DNA of 64,000 nucleotides from Setophaga petechia. Its lineage: Eukaryota > Chordata > Aves > Passeriformes > Parulidae. The notes under the pieces are model-generated. The model was not told where the DNA came from, made no database searches, and saw only the letters and a program-made list of their open reading frames with translations. The number at the start of each line of letters is the position of its first letter. Within the stretch, counting starts at the first letter, position 1. The stretch covers positions 372,001 through 436,000 of the forward strand of contig JANCRA010000126.1 in assembly GCA_024362935.1 (NCBI GenBank), in the 5' to 3' direction. Both the position numbers and the translations under genes were made by a program. Of the stretch, positions 1-10,175 are shown piece after piece.

Positions 1-797
1 TGCCTCTCGGGGCACCCACATCCCTGCTCTGAGCAGGGAATGATGAATTCTTGCCAAACAGGCAGGAAAGCTGCCCGGTTCATTACTGCTTATCTCCAGC
101 AGTTGTGCTGCAGTGCCCTGGGATCGCTGTGTCACCCAGCGTCCTTCATTTGCACCGGCTCCCATCAAAGCTGTGACAAACGAGCGTTCCCCAGACTGAG
201 CTTTCCCTTTCCAGCTCTCCCAGTGCCCAAGGGGACTCACCCAGCACAGGCCAGGCCCATGCTGAGAGCAGCCCCAGTGCTGGCTGCCCTACCTGCCCTG
301 CTGGGCTAATGGGCTGGCCAGGAGTGACTCCTTAGGGAGATGAGCTGGGCCCTTTCCCTTTTCCACAGCCACTTTCCCTGTCTGGCCTGATGAAAGGGCA
401 GAGCCATTGCCTAAACACCTTCTGTCCTGCACCAACCCCACCAAACCAAATCCCCCCCTCTGCTGGGACAAGGACAGACACACCTGTGGAATCTCACAGA
501 TCTTGTCTGCCTCACACCAAGGACATTGGCTCCTGCTGCCCTCCCTTCCAGGCCACATGGAGATGGGGAGGACTCGGAGGCTGGAAAAGCAAGTGGAAAG
601 AAAACAGGTTATTTTCTTCAGAGGGACAAACAAAGATAAAGGAGATGCTTTGAATTTTTGCACAGGTGAAGTATGTGGGGATGCAACAAACGGAGTGTGG
701 CCTGAGGTTGCTCCCAGGAAGCAGAGAATAGACATCAGATTTTAAACTAAACCAAGAAGTTTCATATTAAACAGTGCTCTGGGAAGCCGTGGGTGGA
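1..797. other. Upstream intergenic DNA, nothing recognised
   Basis: No splice-flanked exon, RNA gene or recognisable repeat is visible. Short open frames on both strands lack codon structure or family resemblance. The stretch lies upstream of the MAP4 promoter and is probably intergenic. Confidence 0.5.
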
Positions 798-857
798 ATC
801 CATCCATCCATCCATCCATCCATCCATCCATCCATCCATCCATCCATCCATCCATCC
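798..857. repeat. (ATCC)n microsatellite, about 15 copies
   Basis: An essentially perfect run of the tetranucleotide ATCC over 60 bp. It is an ordinary microsatellite, expected to be length-polymorphic. Confidence 0.97.
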
Positions 858-2158
858 CAGTTATTCTGTGATTTCCTGGGTTTCATGGAAGGAAATCCCA
901 AAGCTGTGAGGCTGTTGGGAGCCCAGGTCACACAGCCAGGCTTGGGGAGGTCAGAAGCCCTCGTGCAATTCCATAGGGATGCCTGGATTACAGTGGACAG
1001 CTGCCTGCTGCAATCTGTACTTTACAATGGACACACCTGTGGCATTACAGGGCTCTACCTGCTCTGATTTCAGGTGTACCTGGCTGGGATTTGGGTGAGG
1101 TGTCAGAGCTGTGGTGTGACAGGGAGAAGCCTGGGCACACCGTGTCCTTAATCCACCAAAGGTTTGCTCCTGTGTGATCACTGTGCAGTGAAGGCCTGGC
1201 TTTGGGCTCTCAGGTTTTTCTTTTGGGGAATAAATTCTAGGCTCAGAATTTAGAAGGAATGACCCAGAAGCTCATTTTGAAGCCGAAAGCAGTCAGCCCA
1301 GTGGTCAGACACACACTGATGTAACTCAGTAATTTTTGTTGTATTGTTGTGTTGTAACCCCTGCTTTTTGTTGTGTTACTGAGTCTGTGCGACAGACACA
1401 GGGAGCACTGTCCTGCTCTAGGGCCAGGGTGCACTCTGTCTCAGAGACAGGCAGCAGAAAGGCTCCAGAGCTGGATTTCCTAAGGAGAGAGAGAGGGATC
1501 TTTAAGTGTCTGATGATCAGGGTAGGCTGGGACAGCCCTGAAATTCAAACTGCTGCCCGACCCTCCCAAAGAGAGCCATCAGGATGCTATTTTATCTCGG
1601 GGCTTAAAAATAGCACATGGTGCAAGCAGTTGTTATGGATCTGCCTTTCATCAGGACACGGGATTTCCCCTTACCGGCTCCAGCCCTGGAAAGGTACCCA
1701 GGCTCAGGAGAGGGGTGAGCAGAGGGTGCAGCTGAACCCTGCCTGGATGGGGTGTGCCCCCTCCCACACCTCATGCCAAGGGTGTTTCCTCCCTCCAGTG
1801 ACCAGACATGAGCCACACCTATTTTTGTTTTAATTTAGTCACCGTGCTTTGATTTGCTTATCTGGCAGGCCAGTGTGTCCCATATTTTCATGATTTAGTA
1901 GCTCTGCAGCTCCCTCTGGGCAGATGGGTGACACAGAGCCCTCGGGGACATGCAGGAGCCTGGCTGTCAACAGGCAGGGGACAGTGTCCCTCCCTTCTCC
2001 CTGGGTTCACTCCCAAAGCACACTGTAATGGTTTCTCCCTGAAGAACGAGCCTGGATGTTCCTCCTGCATGCTTGCTGTCCCTGCACCAACCCAGTGTCA
2101 CCTCACGCTCATCCCAGGGAGTTTCAGCCAAATGGTTTCAGTGAGGGCAAACAATGGA
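858..2158. other. Upstream intergenic DNA, nothing recognised
   Basis: Mixed-composition sequence with no recognisable gene or tandem array. It contains several short open frames on both strands, none resembling a known protein. Confidence 0.45.
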
Positions 2159-2229
2159 GGTGACAGTGGTGGTGGATGAGGGAACAGTGATGGATAAGGT
2201 GACAGTGGTGGTGGATGAGGGAACAGTGA
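2159..2229. repeat. 39 bp tandem duplication (about 1.8 copies)
   Basis: The segment GGTGACAGTGGTGGTGGATG and its continuation occurs twice in direct succession with a 39 bp period. It abuts the reverse-transcriptase relic of a CR1 element and may be an expansion at the break in that element. Confidence 0.85.
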
Positions 2230-2320
2230 CCTGTGTCACCCACCTGGACTTGCACAAAGTGTTCGACACTGTCCCACACCACATCCTTGTCCCCAAACTG
2301 AGGGACAGGGGTTTCCTGGA
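2229..2320 (+). mobile_element. CR1 LINE reverse-transcriptase fragment (relic)
   Basis: The + strand reads as about 30 residues containing L-D-L-H-K-V-F-D-T-V-P-H. This fits reverse-transcriptase motif A of CR1/LINE elements (F-x-D-x-x-K-A-F-D-T-V-x-H), where the first aspartate is catalytic. The reading continues into HILVPKLRDRGF, typical of the helix after motif A. It is an isolated fragment with no other RT motifs nearby, so it is dead. It lies about 100 bp upstream of a CR1 3' end on the same strand. Both are probably one element with a large internal deletion. Confidence 0.7.
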
Positions 2321-2423
2321 TGGAGCACTCGGTGGATGAGGAAGGGGTTGGATGGTCACACTCAGCTGTGGTCACTAGCTCGGAGTACGAGTGCAGAGCA
2401 GTGACAAGAGGGACACTCAGGGG

Positions 2424-2738
2424 TCGGGAGTTCCAGGGCCTGAAGGGGCTCCAGGAGAGCTGCAGAGGGACTGAGGACAAGGGATGGAGGGACAGGACAC
2501 AGGGAATGGCTTTAAACTGAAGGAGGGTAGATGTGAGGGTGGGCAGGCCCTGGCACAGGATGCCCAGAGCAGCTGGGTCTGCCCCAGGATCCCTGGCAGT
2601 GCCCAAGGCCAGGCTGTACATTGGGGCTTGGAGCAGCCTGGGAGAGTGGGAGGCGTCCCTGCCATGGCAGGGGTGGCACTGGGATGATCCTTAAGGTCGG
2701 TTCCAACCCAAGCCAGTCTGTGATTCTGTGACTCTGCA
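2424..2738 (+). mobile_element. CR1 LINE 3' end
   Basis: Contains the usual order of the avian CR1 3' region: the 'CTCCAGGAGAGCTG' block, 'GGGATGGAGGGACAGGACAC', 'CAGTGCCCAAGGCCAGGCTG', 'TGTCC/CGTCCCTGCCATGGCAGG', and the terminal GATTCTGTG repeats at 2720-2737. It is 5'-truncated, as most CR1 copies are. Non-coding. Confidence 0.9.
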
Positions 2739-3184
2739 GCTGTGTCTGCTGTAAAAACACATCCTTTCATCCCTCACCGTCCTGCTATCTACACTTCATC
2801 CCTTTATCCTGTTTTCCTGCCCTCCTGCATGTGCAGAGGGCTGCCTTTCTGGGCCAGAAGGGCCACGGAGGATTAGGAGCAGCAGCACGAGTGGTCCCTG
2901 CTGTTCGGCCACCTGGAGGGGCGGCTGGGCGCTCCATCTGTCCCTGGGCCCGGCTCTATCAGCAGCCTCCTTCAGCTCCCTCACAGCCACGCGTGCTGTG
3001 CCACACAGGCGTGCACACACTCCCAGGGCTTCCTCTCCTGCTTTAAACATTGCCCTTTCCTGCCCACATCGCCCTTCCCAAAGGTGGGATCTCCTTCATG
3101 CCCTCAGCCTTGTCCCTTCAGCCGCGATCCCTCAGCCCCTCACAGCCGTGTCCCCTCAGCTCCTGCGTCCCCTCAGCCCCATCC
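2739..3184. other. Promoter-proximal upstream DNA, no feature recognised
   Basis: GC content rises toward the CpG island. I see no exon or repeat that can be named. Confidence 0.45.
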
Positions 3185-3347
3185 CCTCATCTCCGTCCTC
3201 CATCGCCGCCCCTTGGCCCCGCCCCCGCTCCACCCCCACCACTGGCCCCGCCCCAATCCCCGCCCCGCGCCGCACCCAACCGCTCTGCCCGTTCACCGCA
3301 ACGCCGCCTCCGCCCCGCGCGGCCGCGCGCCGCCCGCGCTCACGCTG

Positions 3348-3383
3348 ATTGGTCGGTGCTGGGCGCGGCGCGGCGCTGATTGG
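3348..3383 (-). promoter_or_regulatory. Paired inverted CCAAT boxes (NF-Y-like), 31 bp apart
   Basis: Two GCTGATTGG elements occur at 3344-3352 and 3375-3383. Their ATTGG cores start 31 bp apart, about three helical turns, a spacing known for paired NF-Y sites. They lie roughly 40-100 bp upstream of the inferred start region, a typical NF-Y position, with a GC box at 3398-3407 just downstream. Confidence 0.7.
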
Positions 3384-3420
3384 CCGGGAGGCGCGAGCCC
3401 CGCCCCCTCAGCCAGCAGGG

Positions 3421-3544
3421 TAGTGCGCTCGGCGCGCGGCCAGCGCGGCTCCGCTCCCCGCTCCTCCTCCCGCCGGGCCCGCAGGGGACAGCGACACTCG
3501 CCAGGCGCCTCCGTCCCGGCGCTGCCCCGCGCCCCCGCCGCTCG
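3421..3544 (+). other. MAP4: Inferred MAP4 exon 1 (5' UTR only)
   Basis: The sequence between the proximal GC box (3398-3407) and the donor at 3545 (exon ...CTCG | GTAAGG) is the best candidate for exon 1. It contains no ATG, so translation must begin downstream, consistent with the first in-frame ATG being in exon 2. The 3' boundary is well supported by the donor consensus. The 5' boundary is only an estimate from the promoter elements. Known vertebrate MAP4 genes also have a non-coding first exon and a very long first intron. Confidence 0.65.
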
Positions 3545-3554
3545 GTAAGGCCGC

Positions 3555-3581
3555 GGGGAGGGGGCTGCGGCCGGGGACGGG
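3555..3581 (+). other. G-quadruplex-prone motif just inside intron 1
   Basis: Four G-runs (GGGG, GGGGG, GGGG, GGG) lie within 27 bp, 10 bp downstream of the exon 1 donor, on the non-template strand. First-intron G clusters of this kind are common in CpG-island genes and can promote R-loops. The motif is seen; its function is inferred. Confidence 0.5.
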
Positions 3582-4056
3582 CCGCGGGGACACCGCGCTG
3601 CGGGCGCGGCGCCGTCCGACGCGGCGGAGTGGCGGCCCGGGCCGAGCGGGGGCTCCGGCCTCGCCGGTGTCCGGGGGGCCGGGGCTGAGCGGGCCGGGCC
3701 GGGCTGGGAGGTGGCCGGGGCTGCGGGGCTTGGGAACGGCTCGTGGAGCTCCCGCAGCATCCCCGAGCATCTCCCGGGGGAGCCGGCGGAGGGAGCGGGC
3801 GCTGCCGGGGCGCGGCTTTGTTGCTCGGGGGCAGCGGCGGGGCTGGGTGCGGGGGTCGGGGGGGCCCCGGGCGTTGCCCGGCCTTGCTCCCGCGGGGTCC
3901 CTTCGGGCCCGGCTGCCCGGGGCGCACGGAGCCGCGCGTTTCGCTCAAGGGCGGCGCAGCGGTTCCGCAGTTCTCCTCGGGACGGCTGGAAACTTTCCGT
4001 GCCGCCTTCGCGCCCCGCGCTGCCCCGCTGGCCGCCCCGGGTCCCTCGTTGCCGGC

Positions 4057-4066
4057 TTTATAAGGA
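4057..4066 (+). promoter_or_regulatory. TATA-like / CArG-like element inside the CpG island
   Basis: TTTATAAGG stands out in GC-rich DNA about 500 bp downstream of the exon 1 donor. It could be a TATA box for a start near 4085-4095, or a one-mismatch CArG (SRF) site. Several ATGs follow from 4099. There is no direct evidence of use. Confidence 0.3.
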
Positions 4067-4345
4067 GGGCGGCGGGCTCGCAGCGGCCGCGGGCCGGGGA
4101 TGAGGATGAGCATGGGCAGAGCGCGGCTCGGAGCGCTGGGTGTGGCGGGCCGGGATGCGCCAGGCTCCAGCCAGGCCTCTGCTCAGTCATCGCCCCGCAG
4201 CCCGGCCACAGACGGAGCGGGGCCGCTTTCGGGATGAGCAAACTTCTCCTGCAGAGCTCGGCCGGGCTCGGGGTACAGGAATTAAAGAAATGCTCGCCAC
4301 GGCGCCATGCGGGGCTGCTGTTAATAAGTTTAAGCTCACGGCGGT

Positions 4346-7300
4346 GAAGTTTTGGGTTCTGCAGATGCTGTTCTGCTGCCAAAAGCTGCTTCTAAGTGGA
4401 TCCTGGTAGTATGGGTGTTGTAGGCTCTGCCTCTCTTCGAGGGGTGTGTTAAAAGCCTGCTCTGTGAACATACCGAACCTGAATTTAGAGGTTTAGTTCT
4501 CTTTTCTTTAGATGGTTCTTGATCTCTCCTTCTCGGTTGTTCCCTTGGTTATTTCCTTCCTCTGATTCCTGTATAGGTTTAGCAGATTAACCCATTGATT
4601 TTAGAGCTTTTAAAGAAGTTTTTATTTATTTTTAAAGCTGGAATCATCTGTTGAGTGAACCACGTTCTTCCCAGTTTACAATTCCAGCTGGAAGGCTTCT
4701 TGAATAATACAATAGCCTCCCAAGTCCTGCTCAGAGTTTCAGTGTGGAGTAACCAGCCTTGCTCGGGGCCTCCTCTTGCTTTATGTGATGCTGCTGTAGC
4801 TTCATTTTGTAAACTGAAGGGACAGGACTGCTCTGGAGTTTTACAACTCTAAAGCTTCTTTTCTCCTTGCCAGGGCCTGATGTCCCATCTGGTGTGTTTT
4901 GCTGGTATTGTATCTATAAGGTGCTGTTGCAGCTTGATGAACTCCTCCTTTCTTTGAGAAAGAGAAATTGTAACTCAAAATTATTCAGGTTGACAATACA
5001 ATTATGATAAAGGTGACATTGGCTGGACTGACCTGTCTGTCAAATTTACTTTAGGGGCTTTTGTTTGTTTTTCTTTGTGAGAAGCAATGACATTTCTGAT
5101 TATCCTTCCAGATGCATTTTGCAGGATTCACAGGCTCTTTTGAAGTTTTAAATTTTTTTATTCTTTTGTGCCTTCTTGCATCAGAAGAGATGGGCTTTTT
5201 CAGTTTGAAAAAGAGCTCAACTTACTTGCTGTTGCAACAGCAGCAATATCCTGTGTCTTTTGTTTTGTTTGGTAATAATTACATGTTAGTGACAAATAAT
5301 AAGCTTGAAGCAGAATAGCTGATCTGTTTGTGACTGTGATTGTTGACTCTGAAGCTGAAGGCCGTGGATATTATTAAATCTGTTTTTATGTGTCTCTGCA
5401 GAAATGACATCAGGGAAAGATCAGATAATACAAAGAAGTGCCAGTGGTTTGAAGATGCCAGCCTGGGGAGTTCAGCTAGAGCCCAGGGTTGCCATGGGTA
5501 CAGTTTGTGGGTCACCCTGGTTCCCCCCGAGCCCTCAGCTGATATTAGGAGAGGATTATGTCACTCCTGGCCTTACAGAACAAACGGGGAGGCTGCTGGA
5601 GGACACTTGTGGCAGCAATCCTGGCTTTATCAGCTTGGTCCTCCAAGGCAGGGCTGTGCCAGGCACTGTCCTGTGCTGGGCACTGATGCCAGGCAGGCTC
5701 CCAGGAGTGGGGACACCGTGGCACACCAGGGCTCCTCTGCCAGCTGCAGCACATCTGGAGATGTGCTCCATGTGGGGAGCTTTGAAGGCTGAGGGTGCTG
5801 TGGAAGTGATGAGAGCAGCCCTGTGTGGAGGTGAATAATCCCACCAGAGGCTCCCAGCCACTGCTGAACCACCCTGGAGTTACCCTGGTGGGTGTCATTT
5901 ACAGGTGGCAGTGCTAGTTGTGAGTTATTTGGGTTCAGTGCACTCCTCTGTTCCCTCCCAGGGACACCAGGCAGTTTAAGTCAAGGTTTGAAGCAGCAGA
6001 GCATTGCCCAGACTGTTCTGTGATGGTATCAAACACCCCCACACCTCCAGCAGCCTGAGCAGCAGTGAGAACAGAAGCAAATTGGGTTTTGGAGGGGCAG
6101 AAGGTGAGGCTGGGGCAGGGCTGGATTTCCAGCTTTAAGCTGGTTATGTGCAGTCTGAGGAGTGCTCCCTTGGAGCAGATGAATTACGTATTCCTGCTGG
6201 GAAAAGGGCTGACACAGCTGCAATTTCAGCCAATGGAGCTGTAATTATATTTGAGGTCCCAACCCCTGTAGTATTTTAGTGGTTGTCTGTCTTCCCTAGA
6301 AATAAATGAATCTGAGCCACTCAGCTCTGAGTTGTGGCAGAGTTCAGGTCTGGTTTACACCCATTGCATGTTCTTGCCCTTGTGCACCTCAGGCTTAAAC
6401 TCACCTGCTGTTTGCTGAGCCAGTGATGTCTCCACCACTCAGTTCTTGGGCTGCATTTGTCTCTCTGCACCATGTCTTGATGTGCAAGCTTCCAAATTCT
6501 GACCTACACTAAAGTTATGACTCAGGGAAACCACTGGTCAGACAGGGTTCAGGTCTGTCAGGGTGAATTCAAGCTACTTGCAATTCAAATGAAAGTGATG
6601 GTTACTTGAAAGCGAAATAATGTGTGACTATACCTCAGTTTGGTCCAGAAAAAACCCAAATAATTTATTTTGCTAGGCCAGACATAGATTGGAAGATAAA
6701 ATTCCAACCTCCTCCGCTGAGAATGAAGAGTTCAAGGCGTGTTACTCATCGTGTTGTTGCGAGTCAGATTGCAGACAACAAAATTATAATTTGTGTGGGT
6801 ACCTGTGGAGTTTCAAAGGCAAATTGAAGAAGCTGATAGTGCTCTGAAAGGCAGAGTTATTTCCTGGAACTCTTGAGTTTGTGCTTCCTGTCTCAAATGA
6901 AACAGATGAAACTCTTGCTTAGTCAAATGTCTGCGTCCACAGCTTCCTCGTGCTTTAACAGCAGTTGAACTGATTATCTCTGTGCTTTCTTTCTTTCCTC
7001 CTTGAAGGCAAATGGAATTATAGCCAGCTGTAGATCAGAGCAGCCAGGGGTCTGTGATTACAGCCTGTGGGAGGGGGCAGAGAGCTCCAGCCTTGAGCCA
7101 GAGCCACCAGAGCTGCATCACCTGCACAGGGTTCATCTCCAGGAGAAAGGTGGGTGTCCTCTGGAGCAGCTTCCTGGGAGATGGGGGAGAAGCTGGGCTA
7201 GCAGAGCAGGTAGGAGCCCTGCATCCCATGGGGATTTCTCCTCCTACAGCTCAGAGAGTGATTCCATGGCCTAGTGTTGCACACAGGGGAAGGAATTTCT

Positions 7301-8240
7301 CGTGGGAAGAAAAGGTCAGTGAAATCAGTTGCTGTAGATGTTATGCAGATTTTAACTTGGTAGTGAGAAGAATGAAATATTTGTGGCTCACACTAGTGCC
7401 CTGTGTTGCTCTGGGTTCTTAATATTACGTTAGAAATTGTTAAATATGAAATTTCTTTACAATTATTGGGAAATCTGAGCCTGAAGGATTATGAGCAGAC
7501 ATTGGTGTGATGCTCTAGCACTCTTAAAAATTACATCAGGATAGTGCTGAGGATTTGCCCCAAACAAGATCAGCCTTGCACTCCTCTGAGTAAATTACTC
7601 ATTTTTGTGTGTTGCCACAAGAACTCATATTTTGGAATGCTGGAGAGCAAAACTTTCTGCAGTTGCTGCTGGAGAAAACCTGTGAGACACTGAATTAATG
7701 GGAAGTGTAGGTTACTCCCTGGATAAAAATGGCTGTGCATGTAAATGATGGTGTATTCCAGCTCCAGAATGCACATTGTTCCCTGGAAGTGTCTGCTGGG
7801 TTATTTATTCTGTGCTCCCCTGGAGACTGGGAGGGAAGGGGCTGATTCCTTCCCTCTCTCTCAGAAGAGGCTGCTCCTTGCTGCCTTGTTTTATTTTACT
7901 CCCTGCCTCTTAGAGCTTTCCTCGGGTAGAGTGGCAGTGCTGAATGGGTAGTTCCTCCGGGGAGTAGCAAGATAGCAGCACTGAGATAAAGCTCACAGAG
8001 TGTCCCTGTGATCTGAACAAAACTGGCAGGCAAAAACAAGAGTTGTAGCTGCATGATGAGGGAGGTTTGTGTAACACAACAGGCCTGGATTAGCTTTCCT
8101 TTGCCAAGGTTGGATTTCCAGCCTCCTGGAGCTGGAGCTGCCCTTGTGAAGGGAGTTGAACACAGACAGGCACCGTGCTGGAGTCTGTCCCCTGCCCAAA
8201 AGGAGCAGGTTGGCAGGCTGGAGGAGTGGCTGTGTGGGTG
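4346..8240. other. Intron 1: largely unique sequence
   Basis: AT-rich, mostly non-repetitive DNA with no CR1 or array recognised. A segment at 7086-7225 shares blocks with 10085-10165 (see the dispersed repeat). The stretch at 6600-6840 has more CpG than its surroundings and a short open frame, but nothing that resembles an exon with splice sites. It is a plausible place for intronic enhancers. Confidence 0.45.
7086..7225 (+). repeat. Dispersed repeat copy (unclassified)
   Basis: Shares the ordered blocks 'TCATCTCCAGG', 'GAAAGGTGG', 'TGTCCT', 'GGGAGATGG' and 'GAAGCTGGGCT', plus a GCAGAGCAGG-type end, with 10085-10165. It is probably an old interspersed repeat; the family is not identified. 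Confidence 0.45.
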
Positions 8241-8436
8241 GGAGGAGGGCTCAGCCCCAGGTGTACCTGAGCAGTGACAGGTGACGTGCCAGCCCAGGTG
8301 TACCTGAGCAGGTGACAGTGACGTGCCAGCCCAGGTGTAGAGGAGGGCTCAGCCCCAGGTGCACCTGAGCAGTGACAGTGACGTGCCAGCCCAGGTGTAC
8401 CTGAGCAGTGACAGTGACGTGCCAGCCCAGGTGTAG
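8241..8436. repeat. 36 bp minisatellite with CRE half-sites and E-boxes
   Basis: Four copies of a 36 bp unit, interrupted by a 24 bp segment duplicated from the sequence just upstream. Each unit carries TGACGT (8282, 8319, 8379, 8415) and CAGGTG. The repeat itself is clear; any regulatory role is inference. Confidence 0.9.
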
Positions 8437-8640
8437 CTGTGGATTAAGGTGGGATGAGCAGCCCTGGCTGCGTGCTGGCTAGCAGGCTACTCAGGAGCTC
8501 CTGGGACAAGTATGCAGTTAATCACATCCATTAGCATGATTGAAATCCTGATTAGCCCGTGGCACTCACTCCCATTTACCTCCTACACTTCGCCCCTTTT
8601 TATATCCGGGGCGTTTGCAAGTGAGAGCAGCAGCCAGGCT

Positions 8641-8852
8641 GGGAGTTGGGAATGGATCCTGGGAGTTGGGAATGGATCCTGGGAGTTGGGAATGGATCCT
8701 AGGAGTTGGGAATGGATCCCAGGGTCCTGGGAGTTGGGAATGGATCCTGGGAGTTGGGAATGGATCCCAGGATTCTGGGAGTTGTGAATGGATCCCAGGA
8801 TTTTGGGAGTTGTGAATGTATCCCAGGATCCTGGGCGTTGGGAATGGATCCC
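8641..8852. repeat. 20 bp minisatellite (GGGAGTTGGGAATGGATCCT)
   Basis: Perfect 20 bp units at the start give way to longer variants (about 29-30 bp) with an added CCAGGATTC-type insert toward the end. It gives spurious open frames on both strands. Confidence 0.95.
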
Positions 8853-9939
8853 AATGGAGCAAGTCCAGGGGTGGGATGATAGGAATAAACAAGGCTGAAA
8901 TTGAGGGTAGGGAAGCTGCACATCAGCCGGTTGGATTTTGACTAGAAGTGGAAAAAAAGACAAAAAATGAGGTAATTGTGTGAATTCCTGTGTGCAAAAC
9001 CTCTCTTTTCAAAAGCTTCCCTGGTTGGGGAGATGCTGCACATTCTCAAACGGGACCTTTTTGGAAAAGCCAAGGTCTCTGAGCATTAGGTCATTCACTT
9101 CCAACACATTCCCGCCTGGGACTGAGTCATTGTCTTTTGTAAAATTGTATTCGAGCTACATCATCCCCAAAAGCTGTTTTTCAGCTGAATTTAGGGTGTT
9201 GACACTCCCTCTAAACAAAGTAAAGCTATGGGAGCATTTATCAGAGCCATTTCCAAGTGTGTTTACATTCCCTGCACTTGTGACTCCCGAAGTGCCGGCG
9301 CTCAGTTGATCCTGGGGAGTGCAAACCCTGAGCTCTCACTGAGGACTGGGGCAAATACCTCCATGGAGCTTGAATGGTGTTTGTGAGGTGCTTAAAATCC
9401 TCTGGAAGGAGCAGAGAAACATCCAGGTGCTTTTACCTGCTCTTAGTGTTTCTTGCAGGGGCTGTGGTGTGTTGGCTCCTGGCTGGAGATACTCTGGCAG
9501 TTTGTCCTTCCAGGAGTTGATACTGAGGGTTTGTTTCCATATTATGACTTGATTATGAATTGATTTTCTCTAACAGAGCTCGTTTGAGGTTCCAGCCCTC
9601 CTCCACTTGGTGCTTTCTGTCGGTTGTTGTGGCAGAAGTTCAGTGCAGTGAAATGGGGGCAGTGAGAAATGGGTCGGTGCTCAGGTGGGATTTCTGCAAC
9701 TCATTTTAGGAGCTGCATCAATTCTGTTAAAGGGGAAGTAGAAACAACTGCTTGGAGGAGGGGATGCCAAGCACTCAGCACACTGGCTGTGGTGGGGAGA
9801 TGCTGTCAGTGGGATGAGTAAGAGCTTGGGGTGAAAAATCCTTGGCCAGGTTTCATTGGAAAGGCTGAGGCTGCCTGGCACACCTGGATCCCAGGATGGA
9901 GCTGGAAGGGATCACCCAGGGCATCAATAGGGTCCCTGG
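8853..9939. other. Intron 1: unique sequence with TEAD/AP-1-like motif cluster
   Basis: Non-repetitive DNA. Within 9107-9271 there are two CATTCC (TEAD core) sites at 9107 and 9266, a perfect AP-1 site TGAGTCA at 9123-9129, and a TTATCA (GATA-type) site near 9238. This suggests a candidate enhancer. No gene is seen. Confidence 0.4.
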
Positions 9940-10175
9940 GCTGTGTCCAGGTGGCTCTGGGATGTCTCCAGCCCCCCTGGGCAGCTGTCCCAGGGCTCTG
10001 CCCCTCCATGGCCAGAGGCTGTTCCTGCTGCTGTGCTTTGGTTTGTGCCACTGCTCCTGGTGCTGGCACTGGGCACAGTCTGGCATCATCCTCATCTCCA
10101 GGGAAAGGTGGCTGTCCTTTGTGGGAGATGGTGGGGAAGCTGGGCTGAGCAGAGCAGGGGGATTTCTGCAGCCTG
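9940..10175 (+). repeat. Dispersed repeat copy (unclassified), paired with 35520-35675
   Basis: About 120 bp (roughly 9966-10085) is nearly identical to 35563-35672, including 'CCCCTCCATGGCCAG' and 'CTGGTGCTGGCACTGGGCAC'. The block after it resembles 7086-7225. The family is not recognised; it may be an older CR1 or LTR piece. Confidence 0.6.

Larger units (their letters stand above)
3185..4345 (+). promoter_or_regulatory. MAP4: CpG-island promoter of MAP4
   Basis: About 1.1 kb of very GC-rich, CpG-dense sequence in an otherwise CpG-poor window. It holds GC boxes (CCCCGCCCC) at 3217-3226, 3246-3254 and 3398-3407, a forward CCAAT at 3253-3257, and two inverted CCAAT boxes (ATTGG) at 3348 and 3379. 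No TATA box lies at the expected place upstream of exon 1, as is usual for broad CpG-island promoters. Assignment to MAP4 rests on position and orientation: it is the only CpG island in the window, it precedes a strong + strand splice donor, and the first coding exon of MAP4 lies downstream on the same strand. The exact transcription start cannot be read from sequence. A second, less likely option is that the island also drives a divergent transcript toward position 1. Confidence 0.85.

Noticed and set aside
1..3184. Possible upstream gene exons
   Set aside because: No splice-flanked open frame or recognisable protein was found; only a microsatellite and CR1 relics.
3340..4347. Long frames (up to 257 codons) in the CpG island
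   Set aside because: GC-rich DNA has few stop codons. The predicted proteins are R/A/P/G-rich with no domain, and frames overlap on both strands.
6624..6827. 67-codon frame with a less repetitive, protein-like composition
   Set aside because: No acceptor/donor pair in the right phase and no recognisable domain. It may be only unique non-coding DNA with some CpG.
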